Positions 46,901-58,526 of a DNA stretch of 64,000 bases are shown here, one piece after another. The stretch is from positions 37,771,461-37,835,460 of the forward strand of contig OY747713.1 in the NCBI GenBank assembly GCA_963556495.2, read 5' to 3'. The position numbers and the translations under genes are program-made. The stretch is from Valencia hispanica (Eukaryota > Chordata > Actinopteri > Cyprinodontiformes > Valenciidae). The notes under the pieces were generated by a model. It did no database searches. It saw only the letters and a program-made list of their open reading frames with translations, and had not been told where the DNA came from. Every line of letters begins with the position of its first letter. Positions within the stretch are counted from its first letter, which is position 1.

Positions 46901-48529
46901 GGATTATGTATTACAAGCTATTATCTCAAGGTTGATGAAAACTGTGAATACAATGTTTTCGAGGTTCGTGAATGGAGATCAGATCCAGATATAATAGCGA
47001 TGATGAAAATACTTACAATAGTACTTTTATTATTGGTATATATTTACAATGATACATTCATAAATTTACATGCTCATTTTTAAAACTCATGTTTTCTATA
47101 AATAGAGTGAACAAAGTTTACAGCGGAAATAATGATTCCCCAATTAACACATTTATAAACCTAAATGAAATCAATAAATAATTACCAGTTATTTCTCTGT
47201 TCCTTTTTCACAGATTATCTAGGATTTTTTAAAATAATTTGTTACCATTAGGCATATTTTGTTACACAATGTATAACATTTTCAGATATGAACAATGATT
47301 TTTTATTTAATTGAGCACATTTTTAAGGTTCTTAACCTCAAAGTCAGACCCACCTCATGGCAGGATGGAGATGCCTTCAACGAGTGTAGGATTTTAAAAG
47401 GAAGTTGACAAAGCTTAAGAGCAGGATACACACCCAGCAGCTTATCTGTGCAGTTATTGCAAGTTATTGTATATGTTGACTTTACTGTGTAAGGTAAATC
47501 CTGGAAGTGTGGAGATATTTGTGTGAAGGATATGAATATTTTTTGGAAACTGTGTGTGTGCTTTAATATTTAAGGTTGACCATGTGTTTTTTTTGTTGAA
47601 ATTGTGTGTGAAATAATGTAATTTCCTTTTTTTTTTTACAGAAACTATAAATAAGGTGCTTTGAATTCATACCTGTCATGTTACAACCACAAAGGGGAAA
47701 TAGATAATTTCAGTGCTTAGCTCCATCTATCTTGCCAAGTGATATTTTTGTGGATTATATTTACGGATTAGGTGACTTCTGAAGGAATGTGGCTGCACTG
47801 GACTTCATTTTGGGTATCAGCATAAAGAGAGATAAATACAAATGCATTGCACAATTTTCACAAAAAAAAACAACTTTCATGTTTGCACTAGTTGCAATCT
47901 CAATAGATAATGCATACTTGTGTGAGCTACTGTAAATGCATCCCCTGCTTCTTCCACCTTTTGTACTTTCTCTAACCAAATTTTAAAATCCTCACTGATT
48001 CTGAAAAAAAAAGCTAACTATAAATCTTCTTCTGTCAGCATTCACACAGAAAGTGTTTTTGGCAGGACCTGCTAGAGGTTAAGGCCTCTCGTGGATTTTT
48101 TTTACATTCTTGGTCAGAATAGAGAAGCGTTTCCATCTGTGCATGATCACTAGGATTACGTTTATGAGACAGAGTAAGCAACGTTTCTCGAGGTTTAAGC
48201 AACCTTTTCTCAGACAGAATGAAGCTCACAATAAAATGTTGAAAACATAGCAAAATGGTTTACTCTTTTAATATAGCTATTTACTTTTTCCGTCATAAAG
48301 GTTTTTTTTTTCAGTCCTTTACTCCTGCTACAAAAAAAATAACCAAGCTAAAGAATGTGCTCATTTTTTGGTTTTATTTGCATTCATTCCAAAACCCAGC
48401 CTTTATGGCAAGGACTGGTACAACATCATCTATATTATTTTTTATGTCAATTTAAAATTACCTACAGATAATCCTAAAACCTTTTCTAAATTGGACTAAG
48501 ACCCAAGTCTATCAGGATGCTAACAATCC
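46901..48529. other. AT-rich interval with a small Tc1-like scrap
   Basis: No gene. 47755-47870 (GATTAGGTGACTTCTGAAGG near 47766) matches a Tc1-like subterminal region in reverse. The remainder has T-runs and no recognisable features. Confidence 0.4.
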
Positions 48530-50280
48530 CCCATTTGCGCTAAAAAGACAGTACTGACCTATCACATTCTCTCCACAAGGTGTTTCAGTTCATGCTGATG
48601 ACCCATAATGAAACACACAGCAATATATACAGAAATAAAAGAGTATTTTTAAAGAAGCATCAGCCTCAGTAAGATGAAAGACGATCCCAAACCTTCATCA
48701 TCAACCTCTTCACCTGCAGCTCTGGAGATGGGGGTTAAGTCCGGTTACAGACATGGGGACCCAATTGATCTGACCTTTGACCTCTCGCTCTGATGGAGAG
48801 GGTGGCTCAGGGTCAGACCTGTAAGGGATACCCTCTTTATCCTTTCAGCTCAAAGGTGGGGGGAGTCACCCAGCCAAGATCCTGTGGTCTCTGGGGTGCC
48901 CCATACCACAAGCATCACATTCATGTGGTCACTAACCGCAACTTTTCCCAGGGGTAGCTTGCTTTTCCTCTCAGTCAGGATTTCTTTTTTAAAGACTACA
49001 AAGCAATTTTACATGGAAGAAAACACACAGTTAAATTTACTCATCATTTAGTCGCCGTTCTAAATCCTTCCTGACTCCACAGATTTTATGATCCAGTGTT
49101 TTCCCCCCCATGAAGACTGAGCTGATCCTGCTCTCATTCAAGGACTTGTTAGGGATTTTTAAAGGAGAGGGGTGCGTAATGCCACCTTCTTTGAGATGTC
49201 CATTGAAGTCAGCACTATTGCATTAAGCTCACTGGTCTTCCTAAGGGCACCTTTTCATCATGAGCCACACACACACACTTGCACACACACACGCACACAC
49301 ACTGATCCCTCACACTCCCTCTTTTAAGTTGAAGCATTGTCTTTAACAGCATTATAACGGTATCATTCCGCTCCCACCGTGAGCAACAAAGACGCGTAAC
49401 GCCAAATCCTAGAACACAGCAATCTTTGTGTGTGTGTGTGTGTGTGTGTGTGCTCTTTAAAGCAATGCTAATGGGGACTTAGAAGCATTAAAGTGACCCC
49501 TACTGTAACAAAAGAGTTAATAATCCGTTTAGAAAACAATCAGATCCCCTGGCCATGAGAAAAGACCCCCGCTAAGTCTTTCTGTAGAGAAGAGGAGGAG
49601 TGAATTCACCGTTTTTTTTTTCTCTTTCCAATCAGCAATCTTGTAGAACATTGCTTGTTTTTATCTCGCTCTCAATAGGGAATGATGGAGCGGTTTTTAA
49701 CGGCAACTCTGGGCCGATGTCGGTGGATAAAACGGCTAACGCGGAACGGTCTCACAGTCGGGGAGAGGGACCCAACTCGCCAGAGGTCAGGGTTTGTTAT
49801 CTGCCCTCATTCACTGTAAATGAGCCCCACTGGACTTCTAAAGGAGCTGTTAACAAACAAACGCCGGCTCGCCTGTTAATTGCTAATGACGGCCTCTTTG
49901 TCCTGTTTTCCCCCTCTGGGTCAAAGTGTTCAACCAAAAGGATCCATCCGACAGCAAAGCGGCCTTTCAGGTCATCCCGCCCCTGATGTAACAGGTGATA
50001 TGAGGTCATCAAGAAATGTTAGAAATAACCATACCACAGAGTGAAAGAATAAGAAGGATCTCAGCTTTAGGGGATCGCTAAGTGGATAGCTGGATGCATT
50101 ACTTCAGGCAGACAGGCTTATCTGATATGCATCAGAGTGATCCATCTGTTTTAACATCAGGTCAGAGCTGAATCCATCACTGCTTATCTTTGCTGTCAAG
50201 TAGGTGAGGACAGGTTTTTCTTCATCTCCCTTGCAGCTTGTCCTTGCTTCCTGCTAGCTTCACTTCAGTCTGTTGCATCC
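48530..50280. promoter_or_regulatory. Repeat-poor block, strongest candidate enhancer cluster
   Basis: 1.7 kb without transposon debris, containing small CA (49266-49302) and TG (49428-49452) tracts. The core at about 49640-50030 is notably even in composition. It carries TTAATTGCTAATGA at 49876-49889, AGGTCA half-sites at 49969-49974 and 50003-50008, and CAGGTG at 49992-49997. Frames open across it (49600-49986) have no domain and no splice context, so I do not call a gene. An Irx-desert regulatory element is the best guess. Confidence 0.42.
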
Positions 50281-50564
50281 TGGAAACTGATTACAAGGCC
50301 TAGAAAAGGTCTTGTTGTTTGGCTAAAAATACAACTGGGATGAAGAAATGTTTATGGTGTGTAATTTTTGTTTTCAAATTGTCATTGCCTTGAAAACAAC
50401 ATACATCAATAAACTGTAATTTTATAAAAAGTTATTTGAAGTTGTCACTTGACTAACGATTGATATTTCATATTTTAGACTACACAGCAATGCTTGGTGG
50501 TTTCCCTCGCCTACTTCTTCTGGTGAAGATGCCTTGAAATCCCACCAAATGCCCTCTTAGTGAT
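50281..50564. other. No feature recognised
   Basis: Spacer between the candidate enhancer block and the composite repeat nest. Confidence 0.3.
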
Positions 50565-51066
50565 TTTGCACTGAAAAAGAACCTGTGCTAGTTCCGTGCT
50601 GGTGTCAAAGCCGGTGCTTAGTCGGTTCTCTGCTGGTTCTTTCAAAAAACTTGCTTGCTTTTCCATTGAAAGAGAACCTAGTCAGTGCTGTGTCATAGCG
50701 TAATCTAAAGCGTTACAACGCAACTGTATATGTCCACATGGGGGAAAGAAAAACAGGAAGAGCGTGAACAGAGAAATAAATTTCAACAATGGATAATTTA
50801 ATCGTTTCAAGTGCTGCTGTTGGGCTTCCATGCAAAGATGTACCCATAACATGCTCTTGGTTCATCGTCAAAGGCTGATAATAAGGCACAGAGAGCTGCA
50901 ACTACGTTTGCAGAGAAAGATAAACATGCGACATCACTGTATAATGTTTTTAGCCATTGTTCGCTACACCATGCAGCCGTCGTTAGCATTGGCCATATTT
51001 GTTTACAAATTAACAACAGCTTCGAGCATTTAGAACTATTTCAGAAAATTGTCTGTTTTATCAGAC

Positions 51067-51068
<2 letters not shown>

Positions 51069-51110
<42 letters not shown>
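51069..51110. repeat. (TA)21 microsatellite
   Basis: Perfect TA tract ending exactly where the TAGGGCTGTC terminus of the next element starts. Confidence 0.95.
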
Positions 51111-51111
<1 letters not shown>

Positions 51112-51114
<3 letters not shown>

Positions 51115-53730
51115 GGCTGTCAAACAATTTCAATCTAATTGAAGGAGACATCCCCTGTTACTAAAGTGAATAACTACTCCTATCATAGTCTTTCATGCCT
51201 TTAAAAGAAATTATAGTCCCCCAAAAAATTTTAAAGGTGCTTTTCTGACCCATTCAGTAAAACCCGTATTGTCTCACGAGAGCACGCGATATTTCGGCCT
51301 TCCCAGATGTTCATTATAATAATGCAAATAAGGATTGCGTTGATTGGTCGTAGGAAGGAGGGGGGATGACGCTCCACTGCAACACTCTCCAAAAAAACAA
51401 CATGCCGCACGTTATGAATGAACGCGGCCAACGGAATCCAACCGTTTATGAACGAACCTGACTCCGAACCAGAGCTGGAAAGTGAAGATGTCGAACAGAT
51501 GGAAGGATGTCTACAGCAAGATGTATCGGAATGGTAAAGGCAACCATTTGATCAATAACGTGATAAAACGCCTGTTGTTAGTTTCTTTCTTTTTTTTCTT
51601 TTTTTTTTACGTGTCCTGTTTGGCAGTGTGGAGCTCAGAATTGGTGTCTGAGTACCAAATAGAAGCCCAACAGATTTACTTTCACAAGTGGAGCAGTACA
51701 GCTTTTGCTATAGTCCTCCACTTGATATATGTGTGAAAAATCTTTATTATGAATTGTTGGGGTTTTTATATCCTGATGTTATGGACACGGAGACGGAAAA
51801 TTATGGAGAAGAAAGAAGGAAGATGAAGAAGAGAGGTAGGAAACAAAAAGTCAAGAGAGAGGGTGAGTTGAAAATACAAGAGAGGAAGGGGAACAAAGAA
51901 AACACAGGAAGACATTGAAGTCTGGCTCCATACCCACAGGACGACAGAGAGAGGGGAAAAACAAAACAAAACACGAAAAAGGAACATCGACAAAACCAAC
52001 CAAAGATTGTGAACTAAGAATTACACAACCACATCACACAAAAATAGATATAAAAATACAACAACAATGTCAGAAAAACTCATGGTACCGATTAATCAAG
52101 CTCTAGTAATGATAACCTCAGCCCAAGAATATTTCCTTAAACACCAGAGACCCCACATCTATGTGTGTGTGTTAGCATGCTGGTGCATATAAGGTTTCTC
52201 CATAAGAGTGTTCGATAGTTGGTGTGAGCAGACATCAATCCGTCTCCCAGGAATCGATGCAGACATGAAGGAGATCGGAGCAAAGACGTCCAAAGGACCG
52301 CCAGAGCCCCAGGCGGACCCGGGCGGGGCCGACCGCATCCCCCAAGAGAGGATGCAAAGGAGAACCCCAGGGGAACATCCAGCGGCCACTATGCAGGGGC
52401 CCGGGGGGCAGCAGTGACGAGCCCACGGGCCCCGCCGGCAACCGGCCCGCCCTGGCGCGGCCGGTCAACGGACCGGGGGAGCCGGGGCCCAGGGGCACCC
52501 CACCCCCCAGCAGGGACCCGACAAGGGACCGGCCGACGAGGGGGCCGCGGCACTGCAGGGGCCGCGGCACTGCAGGGGGCGCGGCCGGCCGCCACACGCT
52601 GCCTCCACCCTAGGCTAATCCCCACCGCCAACATTCCTAGCGCCCCACCGATAGCCGCAGGGGACGGACAGCATCCCCAGGCCGGGCTCAGTCAGCATCT
52701 GGACGCCAAGTTGTACCAGCTCCCGGGTCCCGATCCCGCGCAACGCAGGGCGCCGAGACCAGGCATCCAACGAGGGCCAGGGCCGGTCCAACCCACCAAT
52801 GAACCGACCACGCACGGTGCGCACAGAACAGGTGATCAAACGAGCAGAGACACTGGATCCGCATCCCGCCGAGCCACCGAGCAGGCACCACCCAACAATC
52901 CCAAACCTGGCACCTCTAAAAGAGGTGCCCCAACCAACCAAAGGAAGATATCGGCCCAGCGCATCGGCCGACCGACACACCGGCCCCCCCAGGCCCGGCC
53001 AGGCACGCACCAGGTCCGAACCGGATTGACCACCGATGCACCGGCAGGCATGGGCCCCCGTCACCGGCGGGGAGTGATGGAGGGGAAATAGGCCCCCCAT
53101 TAAGTGTAAGGCCTGAGGTGCGCCAGGCGAGAGGGGAGACCAAGATCCAACCTGACAGGTAGACAAAGACATACAGACACAGTCATACGTTCCCTCCCTC
53201 TTAAACCCATACATTCTCACTGACTCACCAAGACACCCAAAAAAATGACGCTGTACCCTCACTCACACACCCCATGCACACTTTATGCTGTTGTTAGTTT
53301 CTACAAAATAGGTTTGCCTTCTTATAAAGTCGATTATTACAATAACAGCGATGCAGTCTTCTTCAGTAATGGCGGTGAGGTTCGGCTGAATGTGAGGGTG
53401 AGAGGGGCGCAGCGAGCTCCAGCAGCATTGGTCTGCTATGTTCATAAATGGTCAAATTCTGCCGTTTTGACGTAATACCGGCATTGAAATCTAACCACGT
53501 TGTTGAGGGCGCATGCACGTGAAGTGCACCTGGGGTGGTTAGAGAAGCCGATCGTAAACAAATGCTGCACTTTTGAATATTGGCTTACTGCTCAGTGTAA
53601 AATCATTAGGAAATCATGTTATACGTGTTTTCACATGGAAAAAATGAATATTTCAGGTGATTACCTCTTTAATCACAGTGTAGCTGTGAATAAATCATGA
53701 TTAATCACTATTAATTAACATTCCTAAACA
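51112..53730. mobile_element. hAT-like element interrupted by retroposon B
   Basis: TAGGGCTGTCAAACAATTTC at 51112 is a typical left end of fish hAT-type elements. GAATAAATCATGATTAATCA near 53690-53709 is typical of their right subterminal region, although the outermost right tip is not found. The interior (51200-51571 and 53303-53600) is non-coding and GC-mixed, and is continuous once the 51587-53287 insertion and one target copy are removed. Confidence 0.55.
51587..53287 (-). mobile_element. GC-rich poly(A) retroposon, copy B (1.7 kb, 5'-truncated)
   Basis: Flanked by a perfect 15-base duplication, CTGTTGTTAGTTTCT, at 51572-51586 and 53288-53302. It starts with a T-rich run, then ACGTGTCCTGTTTGGCAGTG, the same end as copy A (15131). 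Homology with copy A continues to CACACTTTATGCT near 53280, equivalent to about 16702 in copy A, so ~1.4 kb of 5' sequence is missing. Copy B has a local tandem GGGGCCGCGGCACTGCA (about 52542-52575) absent from copy A. No known protein domain. Confidence 0.85.
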
Positions 53731-53909
53731 TGAGTGAAAAATTACAATTGCTCTTTTTTTAAAGGAAACACAGGAAAGATCCATGGAACTTTTGTTTTGA
53801 ACCCCACAATCACATTCACATATGGCCCTTTTAACCTATTCATCTTTAGCCAGTTGCTAAGGCAAATTAACTGGTTAACATTTTCTGAATGTAAAGGTGA
53901 CTGTTTCTT

Positions 53910-54135
53910 ATTAATATTGGACAACCCTGAGCATCCTCTTCATTTGGACTATCCTACAGCAACAGAGTGTTTTCAGTCAGAGACTTTAATAGTTTTGCTG
54001 CAACACAGACTGCTACAGGAGATCCTTCCTCCCCACAGCCATCAAGATCTACATCAACTAATTGAATAATTAAATAGAATGAGTTACAACAGTTATTTTC
54101 CTTCTGGGATCAATGAAGCATTTTTGAATTGAATT
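53910..54135 (+). mobile_element. L2 LINE 3' fragment
   Basis: GACAACCCTGAGCATCCTCT near 53920 through GGGATCAATGAAGCATTTTT near 54105 match the last ~220 bases of the L2 copy. Diverged and truncated at the 5' side; part of the repeat nest. Confidence 0.8.
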
Positions 54136-54779
54136 GTATTCTTCTGAACACTAGAGGGATTATTTGCTTATCAACATGAGGAAAATGGTGTGGAACCAAA
54201 CCGTTATATAACTCTAGTTCCCACTGTTATTATTTGTGGTTACCTTGCAGCTGCAGTGTTGTTAGCGTGTTTGTTAGCCAAGGCTTACCTGATGTAAAGT
54301 GATAGCTGCAGGTTGTTGCATTTTTAATCAACTGCTCGTTTCAATCACTTCTTCTGATCATTTACAACACCTGATAGCTTCTCTTTCAGCAGACTAAACG
54401 CGCAGTAGAGCAGGGGTTGACGTAGACCAATGGAACCGTGGATGCAGTTCGGGTCTGCCATGCTGTTTACATGAGGAGCACTGAACGCAGCACCGGCTGA
54501 ATTGTAACTCTGCTTATTCTTAGGCTCCATTGTTGTGAATGAAAATGGCGGTTGTTTGTTTTGCCTTTTGTAATCCAGTCCCCACACCTTGATTACGTCA
54601 CTATTGTGGGCGGGGTAGAAACTGGTTCTTCCAAAGATCCTCTCTGGCCCAGCTATGAGTTGGTGCGTGGCTTAGCACCGGCTTGGAACCAATAAACTGG
54701 TTCTTGAGCAGTGGAAAACCAAAGAACCGGTTCCGGCACCGAACAAGCACAGGAACCGGCTCAGTGGAAAAAGGCCCAC

Positions 54780-55614
54780 TGTGGACAAATAACACATATA
54801 GAAAAGAAAACAATACAGCGACATCCACATTTTGACATTCAAGAATGGAAGCAAGTCAGTTTGGTGTAGCCTGCATTTCTCTAGGATAATATTGTTTACT
54901 TTTGGCTCTATCCACTTGCAAATAGGTCTCAAGGGGGTTCGAGATGGGAGTGAGAATAACCATCAATGATGTATGGAGAGATGTTTTGGAGGAGAAGCTG
55001 CCTGATGTAAGGATGAAGGGATACCCACCTGACTGAGTGAGCACACATGGAATGTGGTGTGGTTGGAGATTAAAGTTGGTAAACAGAGCTGTTGGCTGAG
55101 CACAACTACAGGAAACAACTACACCGCTTTTTTTTTTCCAGCTAATGTTCATCCCTAGCATAACAGGAGGTATTGCTAACTGGTGCAACAATACAGACTG
55201 GACGTATACCTGCAAGTAAGGGGCTACCGTTTTTTTTTGTTTTTTTTACCCTTTACGTAGCAACCCAGCTGAAAAAACAAGCAGGCATACAACTTACATC
55301 CTTTCATTCAGACAATAGTGGGTCTGTTGTAAAACCTATGTCCTGATACTGTAGTAAACTTCTGATCAAAAACCAGTAGTTTGCCATAAATCAGTCAGTA
55401 AAACGGTCGGTCAGTTGGAAAATTAAACTTGAACCAGAGAGGAGAATATATGACCAAGAACTCTCACCGAACTCTCAAACGATTACACTCCCCTGGTGCT
55501 TGGCATCAAGACCTGTGACAAGTGCTGCTCTTCTCCCAAAACCTGTTTGGCCTCCATCATCTGAAGAAGATTCCACCACATGGACTTTATCCTGACCACA
55601 AAAATTACATTTGC
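54780..55614. other. No feature recognised
   Basis: Unique-looking sequence with T-runs near 55130 and 55230-55248. No gene call. Confidence 0.3.
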
Positions 55615-55985
55615 AACGAGACTATGTGCAGCTTTCAAAACGTAGGAACAGCTAACATCTTAACCCTTAAGAACAGCTAAGATAGAAAAGCAGAAAACCC
55701 GACTTTAACTGTTTTTGTAATTGAATGAAAAAGCAGAATTTCAAAGCTTCATAACTTGTTGAATTTAAAGCCCACTGCAAAGGGACAGATGCTGGTCTCT
55801 TCAGGAGAAGGATATCTTTCCAACGAGACTATGTGCAGCTTTCAAAACGTAGGAATAGCTAAGATCTTAACCCTGGAAACAGCTCAGATAGAAAAGCAGA
55901 AAACCCGACAAACTTTTTTGTAATTGAATAAAAAAGCAGCATTTCAAAGCTTTATAAATTGTTGAATTTAAAGCCCACAGCAAAG
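55615..55985. repeat. Direct duplication, ~207-bp period
   Basis: AACGAGACTATGTGCAGCTT occurs at 55615 and 55822. About 165 bases downstream of each are nearly identical, including TTGAATTTAAAGCCCAC at about 55758 and 55963. Two tandem copies with small differences (GAACAGCT/GAATAGCT). Function unknown. Confidence 0.85.
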
Positions 55986-57539
55986 ATATTTATATAAATT
56001 TTACTGTATATATATTTTTTTTGTTATGTATAGTTTATGTATAGTTTTGGACCACACATATTTTGGTATAAGACAAAGATAACCTGACTAAATGTCAAAT
56101 GATGTTTATTTTTTATGATTACATTAATTAAGGTACGAAAGCTATCCAAACCAACATGGCTTTTGTCGAAACGTAACAGCACCCCTAATGTATTAACTGA
56201 TAAACCTTATTTATTTATTTTTAAGTTGACTTCATTTTCACTACCAATGTCTCAGGAGTGATTACTACCAAAATCAAAGAGCAACAAACCCCTAAATCAA
56301 CTTTTTGTTGTTGATAAACTGTATAAATGAGTGTCTAACAGTGCTGTCTACATATGCGGTCAATATTTTTGGTATTTTAGTATATTTTAGTAAGAATAAT
56401 AATTTTCAGTGTGGTGTCTTCTTCAGGTTAAAACTCTACACTGCAGTTGAATTTGAATCGGGCATTGATATTTGCTATGCGGTGTTGGTATGCGGTGATT
56501 ACCCACATGCTGCCACTGTGGGTAACAAGCCAAGTCTCAGCGACACCTCAAAATAGCAACAAACTGTTGACGCCGCCTGCCCCCCCAATCGATATGATTA
56601 TTGAGGTAACTAGGAATAATTAGGATCATTACTGAGTAATTTTAACATGACTTTTGCACATGAAATGCTAGCTGTTATCATTCACTTACATTGATTCTGC
56701 TAAACTAAAGCAAACAGACTACTGCCAGATTAGGAGAATGACTGGGCTGGTTACAAAATTCCTTTTCTCAATTACATAACTCTGGGGAATATCGCAACAG
56801 ACTTAATTTCTCTTAGGGATGGAATATCTCGTTAAGCTATGGTCACAACGGTTCTTATAAATGACAGGTTTGTTAGTCTGGAGTTTGCAGACATTAGTGG
56901 AAGGGGGCATAGTTTCCTGTACAGCCTTTTTAGGAAGTCGGTAAGGCTGTTGTTCAATTCGCAAGAACAAGTTGAGGAATTCTTGATCAAATAAGGAGAT
57001 TTTGTGCCATATGTTGGCTGTAGAATTTTTATGTTCTTTGTGAGCGTGCCTTGAAACCTTAAGAAAATTGTTTTTGGCCATAGGGCACCACTATGAGCAA
57101 CTCACAGAGATCTCAAGACATTGGTAAGATGAACGTTTTGTTCGTATGAATGCCGAACTAATCTTCGTTCATACGCCGTTTATAAGAAGAACATAACTTA
57201 ATGCATTCTTGTGGCATACTAACAACCACTGTAGGGATATGGGCTTCTGGAATGGTCTCTTGACCCTAAATAAACCACGAACATTGTGTGTTGTTTTTCG
57301 GTTGTTCCTAAGCCATTCGTATGGAGGCCCTACGAGGAGGGTTTTTGTGGCACATTTGTAGCAAATCTTGGACAAGACCATCGACATGGCCATGAACTTA
57401 GGAACGGGCTACAAACCCTTGATACTTAAAAGGCTGCCTTAAGGAAGCCGTAGGAAATGGTTCAACAATAATTCGTAGGGTGTTTGCAACCATTCGCACA
57501 ACTCATTGTGACCATTAACAACAGCCATTATTGTCAAAT
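55986..57539. other. AT-rich interval; possible old repeat at 57080-57500
   Basis: No gene. The 57080-57500 segment has several TTCGTATG/TTCATACG and TTCGTAGG-like motifs in both orientations (57135, 57169, 57316, 57474), suggesting an unrecognised repeat. Confidence 0.3.
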
Positions 57540-58345
57540 AGAGAAAATATGGAACAGCGGTGAATTTTACAGGAAATGGTCAGCCTGCTAAACTTACATC
57601 AGAGAGAACCCATCAATGCCTTATTCAGGAGGTCAAAAAAAAGTATAGAGAGCAACATCTAAAGCTCCGAAAGACTCATTTGAGTTAATATCAAACGTGA
57701 AGATGGTAGTGTGATGATCTGGGGCTGCTTTGCACCTTGAGGACCTGGATGATTTGACATAATTGATGGAACCATGTATTCTACTTTCTACCAGAAAATC
57801 CTGAAGAAAAATGTTGAGCCATCAGTTTCTGACCATCTTAAACAGACCTGAATTTTGCCGTGGTACAATAATCCAATGCACACCAGGAAATCTATTCAAT
57901 GGCACAAAAAATAACATGAAGTATTTGGCGGAACCTTGTGAAAGTCTGGAGGTAAATCCGATTGAGATGCTGTGACATGATGTTAAACCAGCCGCTCATT
58001 ATCAAAAACCTTCCAGTGTCCCTGAATGATAACATTGTTGCAAAGAAGAGTGGGCCGAAATTCCTCCACACCCATTTAAATGACTAATTGCCAGTTTTTA
58101 CAAATGCCTGATGGCAATTGTTGCCGTGAGTGTGGCACAACCAGCCATAGGGTTTAAGGGGCAATTACTTTTTCACATGGGGTCCAGTTTGGTTTGGATA
58201 GCTTTTGTCTTTATTAATGTAATCAATGTTTGAAACTTGCTTTTGTATTTATTGATTTGTATTTGTCTGATTTTAAAACGGGTTTGACAATCTGAAACAT
58301 TTAAGTATGAAAAAAATGTAAAAACAGAAGGGAAAAAATCAGTCT
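57540..58345 (+). mobile_element. Tc1-like transposon relic
   Basis: Plus-strand transposase text: GATGGTAGTGTGATGATCTG near 57703 (the block after the first Asp), a corrupted second-Asp region near 57880 and GGGGCAATTACTTTTTCACA near 58158, the start of the usual right terminal region. Same family as 37470-39007. No intact frame. Confidence 0.65.
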
Positions 58346-58526
58346 GTGGGGAAATACTTTTATTGATAACAGAGTTCACCTTGAGACCCATGAACACTGC
58401 AGACAGATCAGGGGTAAAGTTGCGAAGGAGTCTAAAGCAGGGTTAGGTTATAAAACAATTCCCCGAATCATATTCCAAAAATGGAGGGAAAATGGCACAA
58501 CTGCACACAAATACATAGCCATTCCC

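Larger units (their letters stand above)
50565..54779. mobile_element. Split non-autonomous DNA element hosting a nest of insertions
   Basis: The left part (50565-51068) begins TTGCACTGAAAAAGAACCTG, with GTTCCGTGCTGG following. The right end (about 54600-54779), reverse-complemented, begins TTTTTCCACTGAGCCGGTTC and continues with a similar GTGCT/GTTC/GTGCCGG order. The two ends are therefore inverted partners of one element. Between them lie a (TA)n tract, a second DNA element, retroposon copy B and an L2 3' fragment. Superfamily unproven (hAT-like by feel). Confidence 0.5.

Noticed and set aside
49600..49986. 128-codon open frame in the best candidate enhancer.
   Set aside because: No domain, no splice context and an overlapping antisense frame; motif content fits regulatory DNA better.
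52235..53262. Frames up to 225 codons in retroposon B.
   Set aside because: Same compositional effect as copy A; not preserved between copies.
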